Part shown: one piece after another, positions 1 through 8,398 of the stretch
How the letters are laid out: each line of letters starts with the position of its first letter
Numbering within the stretch: the stretch's first letter is position 1
Origin: Actinoplanes italicus
GTDB taxonomy: Bacteria > Actinomycetota > Actinomycetes > Mycobacteriales > Micromonosporaceae
Direction: 5' to 3'
Length of the DNA: 64,000 bases
Assembly (NCBI RefSeq): GCF_003001815.1
Contig: NZ_PVMZ01000016.1
Coordinates: 186,001 to 250,000 of the forward strand
The notes under the pieces: model-generated
What the model saw: the letters and a program-made list of their open reading frames with translations, nothing else
Database searches by the model: none
Told to the model about the DNA's origin: nothing
Position numbers and translations under genes: made by a program

Positions 1-214
1 CATCCCCACCGGGTTGCCCGATGAGGACTGGACCGCCCGTTACCTGTCCGACGGTCTGCTCGGCGTGGCCCGGACCGGGCAGAACGCGATCTACGACGCG
101 ATCGTCTGGAAACTGGCGATGCACATCCAGCGTGTCCACGGCAGGTACCGGGTCGAGCCGGCCGTCGCGGACGGTATCGAAGGCCTGCGCACGAGCTTCA
201 CGGAGGGGACGTGA
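1..214 (+). CDS. C-terminal end of an unidentified protein, cut by the window edge
   Basis: The reading frame is open from the first bases of the window and stops with TGA at 212-214, so only about the last 70 residues are visible. The piece looks helical and globular (YLSDGLLGVARTGQNAIYDA, then IVWKLAMHIQRVHG) with no motif I can name. Its TGA overlaps the ATG of the TIR-like gene by one base, so it should belong to the same translationally coupled operon. In FXS loci the gene upstream of fxsC is often the radical SAM/SPASM maturase FxsB, so this could be its C-terminus, but nothing visible here proves that. A TTG at position 14 is probably internal. Confidence 0.6.
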   Translation, partial: IPTGLPDEDWTARYLSDGLLGVARTGQNAIYDAIVWKLAMHIQRVHGRYRVEPAVADGIEGLRTSFTEGT

Positions 215-1386
215 TGACCTCAGCGACCACGGCACGCTGCCGGTTCTTCCTCAGTTACGCGCACTCCGACCCGCTGAACAGCTCCGGCAACCGGGACACC
301 GACGTGTGGGTGCGCAGCTGTTTCGACGACCTGTCGGCGCGGGTCGGCGCGCTGGTCGGCGAGGATCCCGCGGCCGTCGGGTTCGCCGACTACCTGCTCG
401 CACCGGGCACCGACTCGAAAGCGCGGCTGACCGAGCAGCTGGGCCGGGCCGAGGTCTTCGTGCCGCTCTACTCCCCCGGCTACTTCATCAAGTCGTGGCC
501 GATGCGGGAGCGGGCCGTCTTCCTGGACCGGTTGACGCGGGTGCTGCCGGACGAGCCGGACGCGGCCCGGGCACACGTGATGCCCGTGCTGTGGCTGCCG
601 TTCCCGGACGGTGGGCGCGAGTCGGAGGTGCGTTCGGCGCTGCCGCTGGGTGCCGGGATCCCGGAGTACGCGGAGAACGGCCTGCGTGCACTGGGGCGGC
701 TCACCCCGTACCGCGATCTCTATGCCAAGGTCGTCGACCGCCTCGCCCACCGCATCGCCGAGGTGACGTCGCGCCGCCGGCTGCCCGCCGGCCGGGCCGT
801 GCCGATCGACGAGGTGGCGCTCCCCGAGCTGCAGTCCACCGAGGTCCCGTTCGTGATCGCGGTGAGCGCCGCCCGCGGCGAGACCCTGACCTGGAAGCCG
901 TACGGCGGGGCACTGGACAACCCGATCGCCGAGTACGCCGCCAACGTCGCCCAGCGCCTCGGCCTGCCGACGCGGGTGATCGACCGCCCCGGCGACCTGA
1001 AGGCGCTGGACGGCTCCCCCGGCGTGGTGTTCGTGGACCCGTGGCAGCCCGGCGGCGTCGAGGCGCTCGACGTCCTGGCCGGACACCTGCACCGGTGGAC
1101 CACCCCGATCGTGGTCGCCGACAGCGGCGATCAGCGCTTCACCCGCCACGGCGCCGATCTGGTCGAACGCACCGAGGCGCGGCTGACGGCCCTCGGCGCG
1201 GCCCGCGTGTACCGTGCGCTCGATGTGAAACAGTTGGACAACCAGATGCCGTCGGTGGTGAGTGAGGCCCGCCGCCACTTCCTCCGGCGGGCGGCAGTGC
1301 AGGCGCCGGAGGGCTACTCCCGCCCGCGGCTCGGCGGTTCGGAGACCTCGTCCCGACGCGTATTCGAAGTGAGCGACGATGACTGA
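214..1386 (+). CDS. fxsC: TIR-like protein FxsC
   Basis: This is a 390-residue protein with a TIR-like N-terminal domain. It opens with RFFLSYAHSDP near residues 9-19, and the second conserved block, EVFVPLYSPGYFIKSWPM, lies near residues 88-105. This arrangement is typical of the FxsC family of the FXS (FxSxx-COOH) systems. TIR domains bind or cleave NAD in other systems; no activity is shown here. The C-terminal half has an alpha/beta character and no recognised motif. The ATG at 214 is preferred over the GTG at 211 because GGAGG (202-206) is seven bases upstream. The gene overlaps the partial gene before it by one base and fxsT after it by eight bases, so the three are probably co-translated. 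Confidence 0.8.
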   Translation: MTSATTARCRFFLSYAHSDPLNSSGNRDTDVWVRSCFDDLSARVGALVGEDPAAVGFADYLLAPGTDSKARLTEQLGRAEVFVPLYSPGYFIKSWPMRERAVFLDRLTRVLPDEPDAARAHVMPVLWLPFPDGGRESEVRSALPLGAGIPEYAENGLRALGRLTPYRDLYAKVVDRLAHRIAEVTSRRRLPAGRAVPIDEVALPELQSTEVPFVIAVSAARGETLTWKPYGGALDNPIAEYAANVAQRLGLPTRVIDRPGDLKALDGSPGVVFVDPWQPGGVEALDVLAGHLHRWTTPIVVADSGDQRFTRHGADLVERTEARLTALGAARVYRALDVKQLDNQMPSVVSEARRHFLRRAAVQAPEGYSRPRLGGSETSSRRVFEVSDDD

Positions 1387-4300
1387 GCAGCGCCCCGGCA
1401 AAGTGGTGACGTTCTACTCGTTCAAGGGCGGCACCGGACGGACCATGGCATTGGCCAATGTGGCGTGGATCCTGGCCGCCAGCGGCAAGCGGGTGCTGGT
1501 CGCCGACTGGGACCTGGAGTCACCCGGCCTGCACCGGTTCCTCGCGCCGTTCGTCAAGGCCGACACCGTGGAGACCACCGGCGGCGTGATCGACATGGTC
1601 CGCGCCTACGAGTGGCAGACGACCAAGAGCGTCGAGCGGCGGCCCGGCTGGCACGAGCACTTCGCGCGGGTACGCAAGTACGCGTTCTCGGTCGACTGGG
1701 ACCACTTCCCGGGCGACGGCCGGCTGGACTTCCTCTCCGCGGGCCGGCAGAACCAGGACTACGCCGCGAACCTGACCGGCATGAACTGGGACGACTTCTA
1801 CGAGCAGCTCGGTGGTGGCGCCTTCCTGGACGCGCTGCGTCAGGACATGCGGGACAACTACGACTACACGCTGATCGACAGCCGGACCGGGCTCAGCGAC
1901 GTGGCCGACATCTGCACCATCCATCTGCCGGATGTGCTGGTCAACTGCTTCACCTTCAGCGAGCAGGGCATCGCCGGCGCGGCCAAGGTCGCCGCCGCCG
2001 TCGCGCAGAACAGCTTCCGCCGCGACATCCGGGTGCTGCCGGTGCCGATGCGGGTGGACCCGGCCGAGAAGGAGAAGGCCGACGCCGGGCGCATCCTGTC
2101 GATGCAGCGCTTCCCCGGCCTGCCGACCGGGATGACCCAGTCCGAGCGGCACCGCTACTGGAACGCGGTCGAGGTGCCGTACCGGCCCTTCTACGCGTAC
2201 GAGGAGATCCTCGCGACCTTCGGCGACATCCCCGGTCAGACCACGTCGATGCTCGCGGCGTACGAACGGCTCACCGCCCACATCACCGAGGGTGAGGTGA
2301 CCGCGATGCCGGCGATGGACGACGGCCTGCGTCAGCGGACCGCCGGCCGGTTCGTACGGCAGGTCTCCTTCGCCGAGGAGGAGGTGACCCTGCAGTACGC
2401 GCCCGAGGACCTGGCCTGGGCCGAGTGGGTCGGCGGGGTGCTCGCTGCCGCGGGCCTGCGCGTGCACGACCCGAACAGCACGCCGGACGTCGAACCGTCC
2501 GGGCGACGGCTCGCCCTGGTCTCGCACGCCTCGACCGGTGACCCGGCCGACGTTGTGCCCCGCAGCCGGACCGGCTCACAGCCTCCGCTGGCCGTGTACG
2601 TCGAGGACCTGTCGCCGCTGCCCGCGTACCCGCTTGCCACGTCCGCGTTCATCAGCGGCAAGCCGGCCGAACTGGCGATGGAACGGCTGCTGCGGCTGGT
2701 CGGGCGGTCCCTGGAGGACGTCGACCCGCAGGCGGTCGGGGTGCGCTACCCGGGCCGTCCGCCGGCCGTGTTCAACCCGCTGGCCCGCAACGTGCGGTTC
2801 ACCGGCCGCGAGACCGACCTGCGCGACCTGCGAGCGCGGCTGCGCGGCGGACGGCCGGTCGTCGTGTCCGGCACCACCCCGGTCGCGTTGCAGGGCATGG
2901 GCGGCATCGGCAAGACCCAGGTCGCACTGGAGTACGCCCACCGGTTCAAGAACGCGTACGACGTGGTGTGGTGGATCGACGCCGAGCAGACCACGTTCAT
3001 CGACATCAAGCTGGCCGACCTCGGCAGCCGGCTCGGCCTGCCGCTGCCCCAGTCCAGCGTCCTCGACTCGGCCAAGGCGGTCATCAACGCGCTGGAGCAG
3101 GGCACCCCGCACGCTCGCTGGCTGGTCGTCTTCGACAACGCCGAGGACGTCGACGAGGTGCTGCCGTTCATCCCGCGCGGTGCCGGGCACGTGCTCGTCA
3201 CCTCCCGCAACAGCCAGTGGGGCGAACGCGCCCAGTCCATGACGATCGACGTGTTCCAGCGCCGGGAGAGCATCACCCACCTGCGGCAACGGGTCGGCAC
3301 CATCAAGACCGAGCAGGCCGACCGGATCGCCGAGGCGCTCGGTGACCTGCCGATCGCGGTCGCCGCCACCGGCGCATGGCTGGCGGAGACCGGTGAGCAG
3401 GTCGGCGAGTACCTGCGCCGCATCGAGCAGGAGGGCCCGGACCGCACCGTCGACCAGGTGTGGGACCTGTCTCTGGAGCTGCTGCAGAAGCGGTCCGCGG
3501 CGGCGTACCGGCTGCTGCAGTTGTGCTCCCTGCTGGCCCCCGAGATCTCCCTCGACCTGATCAACAGCGACGAGATGGCCGGGGTGCTGAGCCGCTACGA
3601 CCCGCTGGTCACCGAACGCCTCTACCGGCACTCCCTGGTGCAGCACATCAACCGGCTCGCACTGCTGAAACTCGACCGCGCACGCAGCGAGATCCAGGTA
3701 CACCGGCTGCTGCAGCACGTGGTCCGCAACCGGATGAGCACCCAGGAACTGCGCGAGGCACGCCACGAGATCCACCTGGTGCTGGCGGGTCTGCGGCCGC
3801 GCACCGAGATCGACGACTCCCGCTCGTGGCCACGGTTCCGGATGCTGTGGCCGCACCTGGAGGTCTCCGACGCGGCCAACTGCGACGACGAGCTGGTCCG
3901 CCAGCTGATGATCGACCGCGTGCGGTACCTCTGGTACAACGGCGGCCTGCCCGAGGGCCGCCAGCTCGGCGAGCAGATCGACCGCCGCTGGACCGAGATC
4001 CTCGGCTACACCTCGGACGAGGCCTCGGCGGCGTCGATGCGCCGCCAGATCCTGCATCTGCGCTTCAACGTCGCCAACATCCTTCGAGAGATGGCCCAGT
4101 ACGAAGAGGCCCGCACCCTCGACGAGCAGGTGCTCGCCGAACAGACCGCGCTGCTCGGCCCCACCCACCCGCACACGCTGATGACCGCCGGCGGTCTCGG
4201 CGGTGACCTGCGGGCGCTGGGCCGTTACGCCGAGGCGAGAGAGCGTGACGAGCTCACCTACGCCGCCTGGGTGGACCACTTCGGCGAGGACTCGTCGCGA

Positions 4301-5233
4301 ACCCTGTCGGCGCTGAACAACCTGGCCACCACGCAGCGGCTGGCCGGTGACTTCCGGCGGGCGCGCGCCCGTGACCAGGAGCTGTTCGAGCGGAACAAGA
4401 GCATCAACGGCGTCGATCATCCGCGTACGCTCGGCACCGGCACGAACCTGGGCCGCGACATGCGCGAGGCCGGCGAATACCAGGCGTCCGCCGAACTCCT
4501 CGAGGAGATCTACCGCCAGCACGACCGGGTGTTCGGCCCCACCTCGTACCGGACGCTCAGCGCCAAGGCCAACTGGGCCGTGTCGCTGGGCAGTTCGGGC
4601 CGCCCGAAACAGGCCGCCACACTGCTCGAGGAGGCGTACGAGCAGCTCAACGAGTGGGTCGGACCGAGTCACCCGGACACGCTGGCATGCCGGCTCAGCC
4701 GCGCGGTCAGCCTTCAGGCCATCGGCGAGGTGGACAGCGCCATCGGCGAGCTCGAGGAGGTGCGCCTCGCCTACGGCGCCAGCCTCGGCCTGCGGCACCC
4801 GCACACGCTGGTCTGCCTGAACAACCTGGCGGCCGCGCACCGGGCCAAGGGCGACCTGAGCAGAGGCCTGACGTTCGCCCGCAAGGCGGCCCGGGAGCTC
4901 GGCGAGGTGCTGGGCGCCACCCACCCGTACACGCTGGCGGCCGAGCTGAACGTGGCCGTCCTGCACGCCGAGACCGGCGAACTGCGAACCGCCCTGCAGA
5001 TGATCGAGCCGACCCTGCGTACCCACCGCGAGGTGCTCGGCCCCGAACACCCGGACACCCTGCGCTGCGCCGCGAACCGGGCCCTGATGCGCCTGGCAGC
5101 CGGCCAGTCCGCCTCCGACGACGGCGACGTCGGCGACCGCCTGACACACGCCCTCGGCAAGACCCACCCGGCGGTGGTTGCCCTGGAGGAGGGCCGCTAC
5201 CTGCACCGAACGCTCGACCCCCACCCGTACTAG
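1379..5233 (+). CDS. fxsT: FXS-system multidomain NTPase/TPR protein (FxsT)
   Basis: This is a 1284-residue signalling-type protein with four parts. Residues 9-300 are a MinD/ParA-like NTPase with the deviant Walker A KGGTGRT (16-22) and the DWDLESPG loop. Residues about 320-450 are a degenerate TIR-like domain (VTLQYAPEDLAWAEWVGG). Residues about 470-760 are an NB-ARC/STAND ATPase with P-loop GMGGIGKT near 505-512 and a hydrophobic VVFDNAED Walker B. The last 400 residues are about seven 42-residue TPRs of the kinesin-light-chain type, each marked by HPHTL or HPDTL. This layout matches the FXS-system TPR protein. STAND proteins usually assemble on sensing a ligand through their repeats, so a sensor/effector role beside the TIR-like FxsC is likely but inferred. 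FxsA and FxsB would lie upstream, outside the window. Confidence 0.85.
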   Translation: MTEQRPGKVVTFYSFKGGTGRTMALANVAWILAASGKRVLVADWDLESPGLHRFLAPFVKADTVETTGGVIDMVRAYEWQTTKSVERRPGWHEHFARVRKYAFSVDWDHFPGDGRLDFLSAGRQNQDYAANLTGMNWDDFYEQLGGGAFLDALRQDMRDNYDYTLIDSRTGLSDVADICTIHLPDVLVNCFTFSEQGIAGAAKVAAAVAQNSFRRDIRVLPVPMRVDPAEKEKADAGRILSMQRFPGLPTGMTQSERHRYWNAVEVPYRPFYAYEEILATFGDIPGQTTSMLAAYERLTAHITEGEVTAMPAMDDGLRQRTAGRFVRQVSFAEEEVTLQYAPEDLAWAEWVGGVLAAAGLRVHDPNSTPDVEPSGRRLALVSHASTGDPADVVPRSRTGSQPPLAVYVEDLSPLPAYPLATSAFISGKPAELAMERLLRLVGRSLEDVDPQAVGVRYPGRPPAVFNPLARNVRFTGRETDLRDLRARLRGGRPVVVSGTTPVALQGMGGIGKTQVALEYAHRFKNAYDVVWWIDAEQTTFIDIKLADLGSRLGLPLPQSSVLDSAKAVINALEQGTPHARWLVVFDNAEDVDEVLPFIPRGAGHVLVTSRNSQWGERAQSMTIDVFQRRESITHLRQRVGTIKTEQADRIAEALGDLPIAVAATGAWLAETGEQVGEYLRRIEQEGPDRTVDQVWDLSLELLQKRSAAAYRLLQLCSLLAPEISLDLINSDEMAGVLSRYDPLVTERLYRHSLVQHINRLALLKLDRARSEIQVHRLLQHVVRNRMSTQELREARHEIHLVLAGLRPRTEIDDSRSWPRFRMLWPHLEVSDAANCDDELVRQLMIDRVRYLWYNGGLPEGRQLGEQIDRRWTEILGYTSDEASAASMRRQILHLRFNVANILREMAQYEEARTLDEQVLAEQTALLGPTHPHTLMTAGGLGGDLRALGRYAEARERDELTYAAWVDHFGEDSSRTLSALNNLATTQRLAGDFRRARARDQELFERNKSINGVDHPRTLGTGTNLGRDMREAGEYQASAELLEEIYRQHDRVFGPTSYRTLSAKANWAVSLGSSGRPKQAATLLEEAYEQLNEWVGPSHPDTLACRLSRAVSLQAIGEVDSAIGELEEVRLAYGASLGLRHPHTLVCLNNLAAAHRAKGDLSRGLTFARKAARELGEVLGATHPYTLAAELNVAVLHAETGELRTALQMIEPTLRTHREVLGPEHPDTLRCAANRALMRLAAGQSASDDGDVGDRLTHALGKTHPAVVALEEGRYLHRTLDPHPY

Positions 5234-5537
5234 CCCCACCACGGTCCGAGCCGCTTCCACAGTCCGAGCCGCCTCCACGGTCTGGCTCCGCCGAGCCCGT
5301 CGGCCGCACCTCGGCCAGCCAATCGCCCCACGAAACCATGCCCGAGATGCAGCCGACGGACTTACACCCCGACCGAAGGCCGCGAGCCGTGGCCAAGCCA
5401 GCCAATCGCCCCGTGATGCCGTGTCTGAGGAATGGCCAGCGGGCCTTCCTCCGGGTGGCTCGCGCCCGCCTGCGGGCGGGGCGAGCGAGCGGGGGCGACC
5501 GGGCAGGCAGGGCGACCGGGCAGGCAGGGACGACGTG
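5234..5537. other. Intergenic region with small direct repeats and a hairpin
   Basis: No credible gene lies here. Short direct repeats are visible: GTCCGAGCCGC twice just after fxsT, AGCCAATCGCCCC twice (near 5317 and 5397), and GCGACCGGGCAGGCAGGG twice (near 5497-5530). A GC-rich stem around GCCCGC-CT-GCGGGC (about 5459-5485) could serve as a transcription end for the minus-strand hydrolase or for fxsT. This marks the border between the FXS locus and the genes that follow. Confidence 0.5.
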
Positions 5538-6443
5538 TCAGTGGCGGCCGGCGGGGACAGGGGCTGCTACCAGCCAGTTCAGGACTTCGGGGAGGACCTC
5601 GACGGCACCGAAGTGAGCCGTCGACTCCTGGACGCGGATCTCGGCGTGCGGGATGCGTTCGGCGAGCCAGCGGGCGTGGGTGACCGGGGAGAAGTTGTCG
5701 TCGGCGCCGTGCCACAGCAGGACCGGACCGTGGATGTCGTTGAGCTGGAAGCCCCAGTCGGAGCGGAAGGCGGCCACGTCGTCGATCCAGCCGAACGGGC
5801 CCTGGGTGAACGCCTCCACGTACGTCTCGGTGAGCAGTTTGCGGATGGCGATGTCGTCGACGACCTGACGGTCGGGGGCGGTCATCTGGCGGCGCAGATT
5901 GTCGACCATGAACTCGGGGTCGCGGCGGGCCCGGTCGGCCAGCAGGCGCAACCGTTCGACGTGTTTGGGCCAGTCGTTCTCGGCGGTCTCGTACTCGCGG
6001 ACGTTGCCGTCGGTCATGCCGCTGAGCCAGTCGAGGCCCTCGGCGTCGGACGGGGCCAGGCCGACCAGCACAGCGGCCCGGCTGACCTTTCCGGGTAGCA
6101 GCGCCGCGGCGGCGAGTGCGTGCGGGCCCCCGCCCGATCTGCCGACCACGGCGAACCGGTCCAGGCCGAGGGCTGCGGCGATGTCCTCGATGTCGTAGGC
6201 GGCGTCGGCGACCGAGCGTTTGGGTTTCGGGGTGGAGCCGCCGTAGCCGGGCCGGTCGTAACAGATCAGCTGGATGCCGAGCCGATACAGCACGCTGCCC
6301 CGGGGTTTCGGGCCGATCCGGCTGCCGGGCGAGCCGTGCAGCAGGAACACCGGGGAGCCGTTCGGGTGGCCGGTGACGTCGAATGTGAGGACGCGGTCGT
6401 CGCGGGTCTCGATCTGATGTCGGCTCACCCGGTCCTGGGACAC
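5538..6443 (-). CDS. Alpha/beta-fold hydrolase
   Basis: This is a cytoplasmic alpha/beta hydrolase of about 301 residues. The oxyanion-side motif LLHGSPGSR is followed by CYDRPGYG, the nucleophile elbow GRSGGG (Ser), the acid in HGADDNFSP and the histidine in STAHFG, so the catalytic triad looks complete. The substrate is unknown; similar actinobacterial proteins are annotated only as hydrolases. The start is ambiguous. I chose the GTG at 6443 because AGGGGG precedes it at short spacing; an ATG at 6458 and a TTG at 6485 are in frame but lack a good ribosome site. It stands alone between fxsT and hsdM on the opposite strand. Confidence 0.8.
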   Translation of the reverse strand: MSQDRVSRHQIETRDDRVLTFDVTGHPNGSPVFLLHGSPGSRIGPKPRGSVLYRLGIQLICYDRPGYGGSTPKPKRSVADAAYDIEDIAAALGLDRFAVVGRSGGGPHALAAAALLPGKVSRAAVLVGLAPSDAEGLDWLSGMTDGNVREYETAENDWPKHVERLRLLADRARRDPEFMVDNLRRQMTAPDRQVVDDIAIRKLLTETYVEAFTQGPFGWIDDVAAFRSDWGFQLNDIHGPVLLWHGADDNFSPVTHARWLAERIPHAEIRVQESTAHFGAVEVLPEVLNWLVAAPVPAGRH

Positions 6444-6670
6444 GCGACCCCCTGCCATCGATCGATGTCGCGCAACCCGCGACAATGCCAGCGTATTTCA
6501 TTCACGGTCGTCACCGGAACGGTACGAACAACCACCGATTACGGCCCGATTCTGGCACGACCGGGATTTCCCGCGCGTGAAATCCGGGCCGTGCCGCACG
6601 GTAGTACGTAGCGGGCCGCCCGGAGGTTCGACATACGGTACGGGTCCTGAGCGACAGAAACGGATCACCA

Positions 6671-8110
6671 GTGACCGGACCGAGTGCGAAGCAACTTCAG
6701 GACATCCTGTGGCGGGCGGCCGACAAGCTGCGCGGCACCATGGACGCCGCCCGGTTCAAGGAGTTCGTGCTGGGGCTGGTCTTCCTCAAGTACGTGTCGG
6801 ACGCGTTCGCCGAGCGCCACGCCGAGCTGGGCGACGATCCGGTGGCCTACCGCGCGGAGAACGTGTTCTGGGTGCCGCCGGAAGCCCGCTGGGAGCGGCT
6901 GACCGGGGACGGCGACGGGCTGGACGCGGCGATGGACGCGATCATGCGGGCGAACCCGGCGCTGGACGGGGTGCTGCCGAAGATCTTCGGCCGGGACCAC
7001 GTCGACCAGGACCGGCTGCGGGAGCTGACCGGGCTGATCGGCGGCGCCCGGTTCACCGGCCATGACGGGCGGGCGGCGCGTGACGTCCTGGGTGAGGTGT
7101 ACGAGTTCTTCCTGGAGCGGTTCGCCCGGGCCGAGGGCAAGCGCGCGGGCGAGTTCTACACCCCGGCCGGCGTGGTCGAGCTGCTGGTGGCGGTGCTGCA
7201 GCCGTACCGTGGCCGGGTCTATGACCCCTGCTGCGGGTCGGGTGGCATGTTCGTGCAGGCGGGGCGCGAGCACACCGGCGACATCACGGTGCACGGCCAG
7301 GAGGCCAACGAGCGCACGTGGCGGCTGGCGAAGATGAACCTGGCGATCCACGGCATGGATCCGCACGGGCTGGGTGACCGGTGGGCGGACACGTTCGCCG
7401 ACGACCGGCATCCGGATCTTCGCGCCGACTTCGTGCTGGCGAACCCGCCGTTCAACATGAGCGACTGGTCGCGGCGCGAGGACGATCCGCGATGGCGGTA
7501 CGGGGTTCCTCCGCGCGGCAACGCGAACTTCGCCTGGCTGCAGCACATCATCGCGCGGCTCGGTGACCGTGGCAGCGCGGGTGTGGTGCTGGCGAACGGC
7601 TCGATGTCGGCGCGGACCGCCGGTGAGGGCGCCATCCGCCGAGCGATCATCGAGGACGACCTGGTCACGTGCATGGTGGCGCTGCCGGCGAACCTGTTCC
7701 GGACCACGGCGATCCCGGCGTGCGTCTGGTTCCTGTCCCGCCACAAGCCGGCGCACACCCGCGGCCGGGTGCTCTTCGTCGACGCGCGCGGGCTCGGCAC
7801 CATGCTCGACCGGACCGAGCGCGTGCTCACCGGCGCCGACATCGCGAGGATCGCGGAGACCTTCAAGAAATTCCAGGCCATCGGGTACGAGGACACGCCC
7901 GGCTTCTGCCGTTCGGTGTCACTCGGCGAGATCGCCGCGCAGGAACACTCGCTCAGTCCGGGCCGCTATGTCGGCGCCGCCACGACAGGGCCGGGTGACG
8001 AGCCGCACGCCGACCGGGTCGCCCGGCTCACCAAGGTGCTGCACGAGCGCCTGGACGAGTCGCGGCGGCTCGAGACGGTGCTGCGTGAGCAGCTCGGACT
8101 GCTCGGCTAA
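6671..8110 (+). CDS. hsdM: Type I restriction-modification system methyltransferase subunit HsdM
   Basis: This is a 479-residue N6-adenine DNA methyltransferase. Residues 1-130 form the helical HsdM N-domain, and the SAM site is in YDPCCGSGGMFVQAG (about 182-196). The catalytic motif IV is NPPFNMSDW (about 258-266), the NPPF signature of adenine methylation. The C-terminal part ends with a short coiled coil (VARLTKVLHERLDES) used for contact with HsdS. The GTG start at 6671 has no strong Shine-Dalgarno sequence. Normally hsdS follows directly, but here 288 bases holding an insertion-sequence relic separate them. No hsdR is in the window. An HsdM2S complex can still methylate its target without HsdR. 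Confidence 0.93.
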   Translation: MTGPSAKQLQDILWRAADKLRGTMDAARFKEFVLGLVFLKYVSDAFAERHAELGDDPVAYRAENVFWVPPEARWERLTGDGDGLDAAMDAIMRANPALDGVLPKIFGRDHVDQDRLRELTGLIGGARFTGHDGRAARDVLGEVYEFFLERFARAEGKRAGEFYTPAGVVELLVAVLQPYRGRVYDPCCGSGGMFVQAGREHTGDITVHGQEANERTWRLAKMNLAIHGMDPHGLGDRWADTFADDRHPDLRADFVLANPPFNMSDWSRREDDPRWRYGVPPRGNANFAWLQHIIARLGDRGSAGVVLANGSMSARTAGEGAIRRAIIEDDLVTCMVALPANLFRTTAIPACVWFLSRHKPAHTRGRVLFVDARGLGTMLDRTERVLTGADIARIAETFKKFQAIGYEDTPGFCRSVSLGEIAAQEHSLSPGRYVGAATTGPGDEPHADRVARLTKVLHERLDESRRLETVLREQLGLLG

Positions 8111-8398
8111 CGGCATCCCCACGGAGGAGTCCGAGGGATCTCCCAGCTCAGACTGCATCTGAGTCACCGTCCTGGAGGGAGGCGATCCGATGTCTTATGA
8201 ATGTGGACCGTCAGCTACTTCGCCGCCACGGTCGGCGCCGCGAGCCAGAGGAAGGTGACGAGGTATGTCGAGAACCGGCGTAACGTCCGGCCATACGCCC
8301 ATCCGCGTTGACGGCGAAGGGGCTACCTCAGCCATGCTCCGAACGGACTCCGATTCCTCCCCACGGCTCGAGCCGGGGATTCTCACGGAGGTTCCTCG
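8111..8398 (+). mobile_element. Relic of an IS200/IS605-type insertion between hsdM and hsdS
   Basis: The hsdM-hsdS gap holds three signs of a decayed IS200-type element. First, a 36-codon frame at 8201-8311 reads like the C-terminus of a Y1 transposase. Second, about 40 bases after its stop is a near-palindrome (8358-8378) built on GGCTCGAGCC, flanked by CCCC on one side and GGGG on the other, in the context TTCCTCCCC...GGGGATTCTC; this resembles the subterminal hairpin of IS200/IS605 ends. Third, a separate hairpin CTCAGA-CTGCA-TCTGAG lies at 8147-8163. The left end and most of tnpA are missing. The hsdS ribosome site GGAGG (8387-8391) begins right after the hairpin, so the element end abuts the hsdS leader. 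Family assignment is from recalled motifs. Confidence 0.6.
8201..8311 (+). pseudogene. tnpA: C-terminal fragment of an IS200/IS605 TnpA (Y1) transposase
   Basis: These 36 codons encode a protein end with TVSYFAATVGAAS and VTRYVENRRN. That matches the tail of IS200-type TnpA proteins, where SYFAATVG follows a Leu-Trp and is followed by a helix ending in RYVE(N/Q)Q. The upstream frame is blocked by TGA (8198-8200) and shows no HUH motif or catalytic tyrosine helix, so the copy is a truncated remnant. It lies just inside the putative right-end hairpin, as expected for a tnpA-only IS200-like element. It cannot be active. Confidence 0.65.

Noticed and set aside
2576..5278. A 900-codon open frame on the minus strand opposite fxsT
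   Set aside because: It is a product of high GC in the third codon position. Its translation is low complexity (repeats of AGQVGVEH type) with no motif, while the plus strand encodes clear NB-ARC and TPR domains.
8201..8398. A functional omega-RNA or TnpB nuclease system
   Set aside because: No TnpB sequence is present; the coding trace matches TnpA, and the element is truncated. The hairpin is better read as an IS end.
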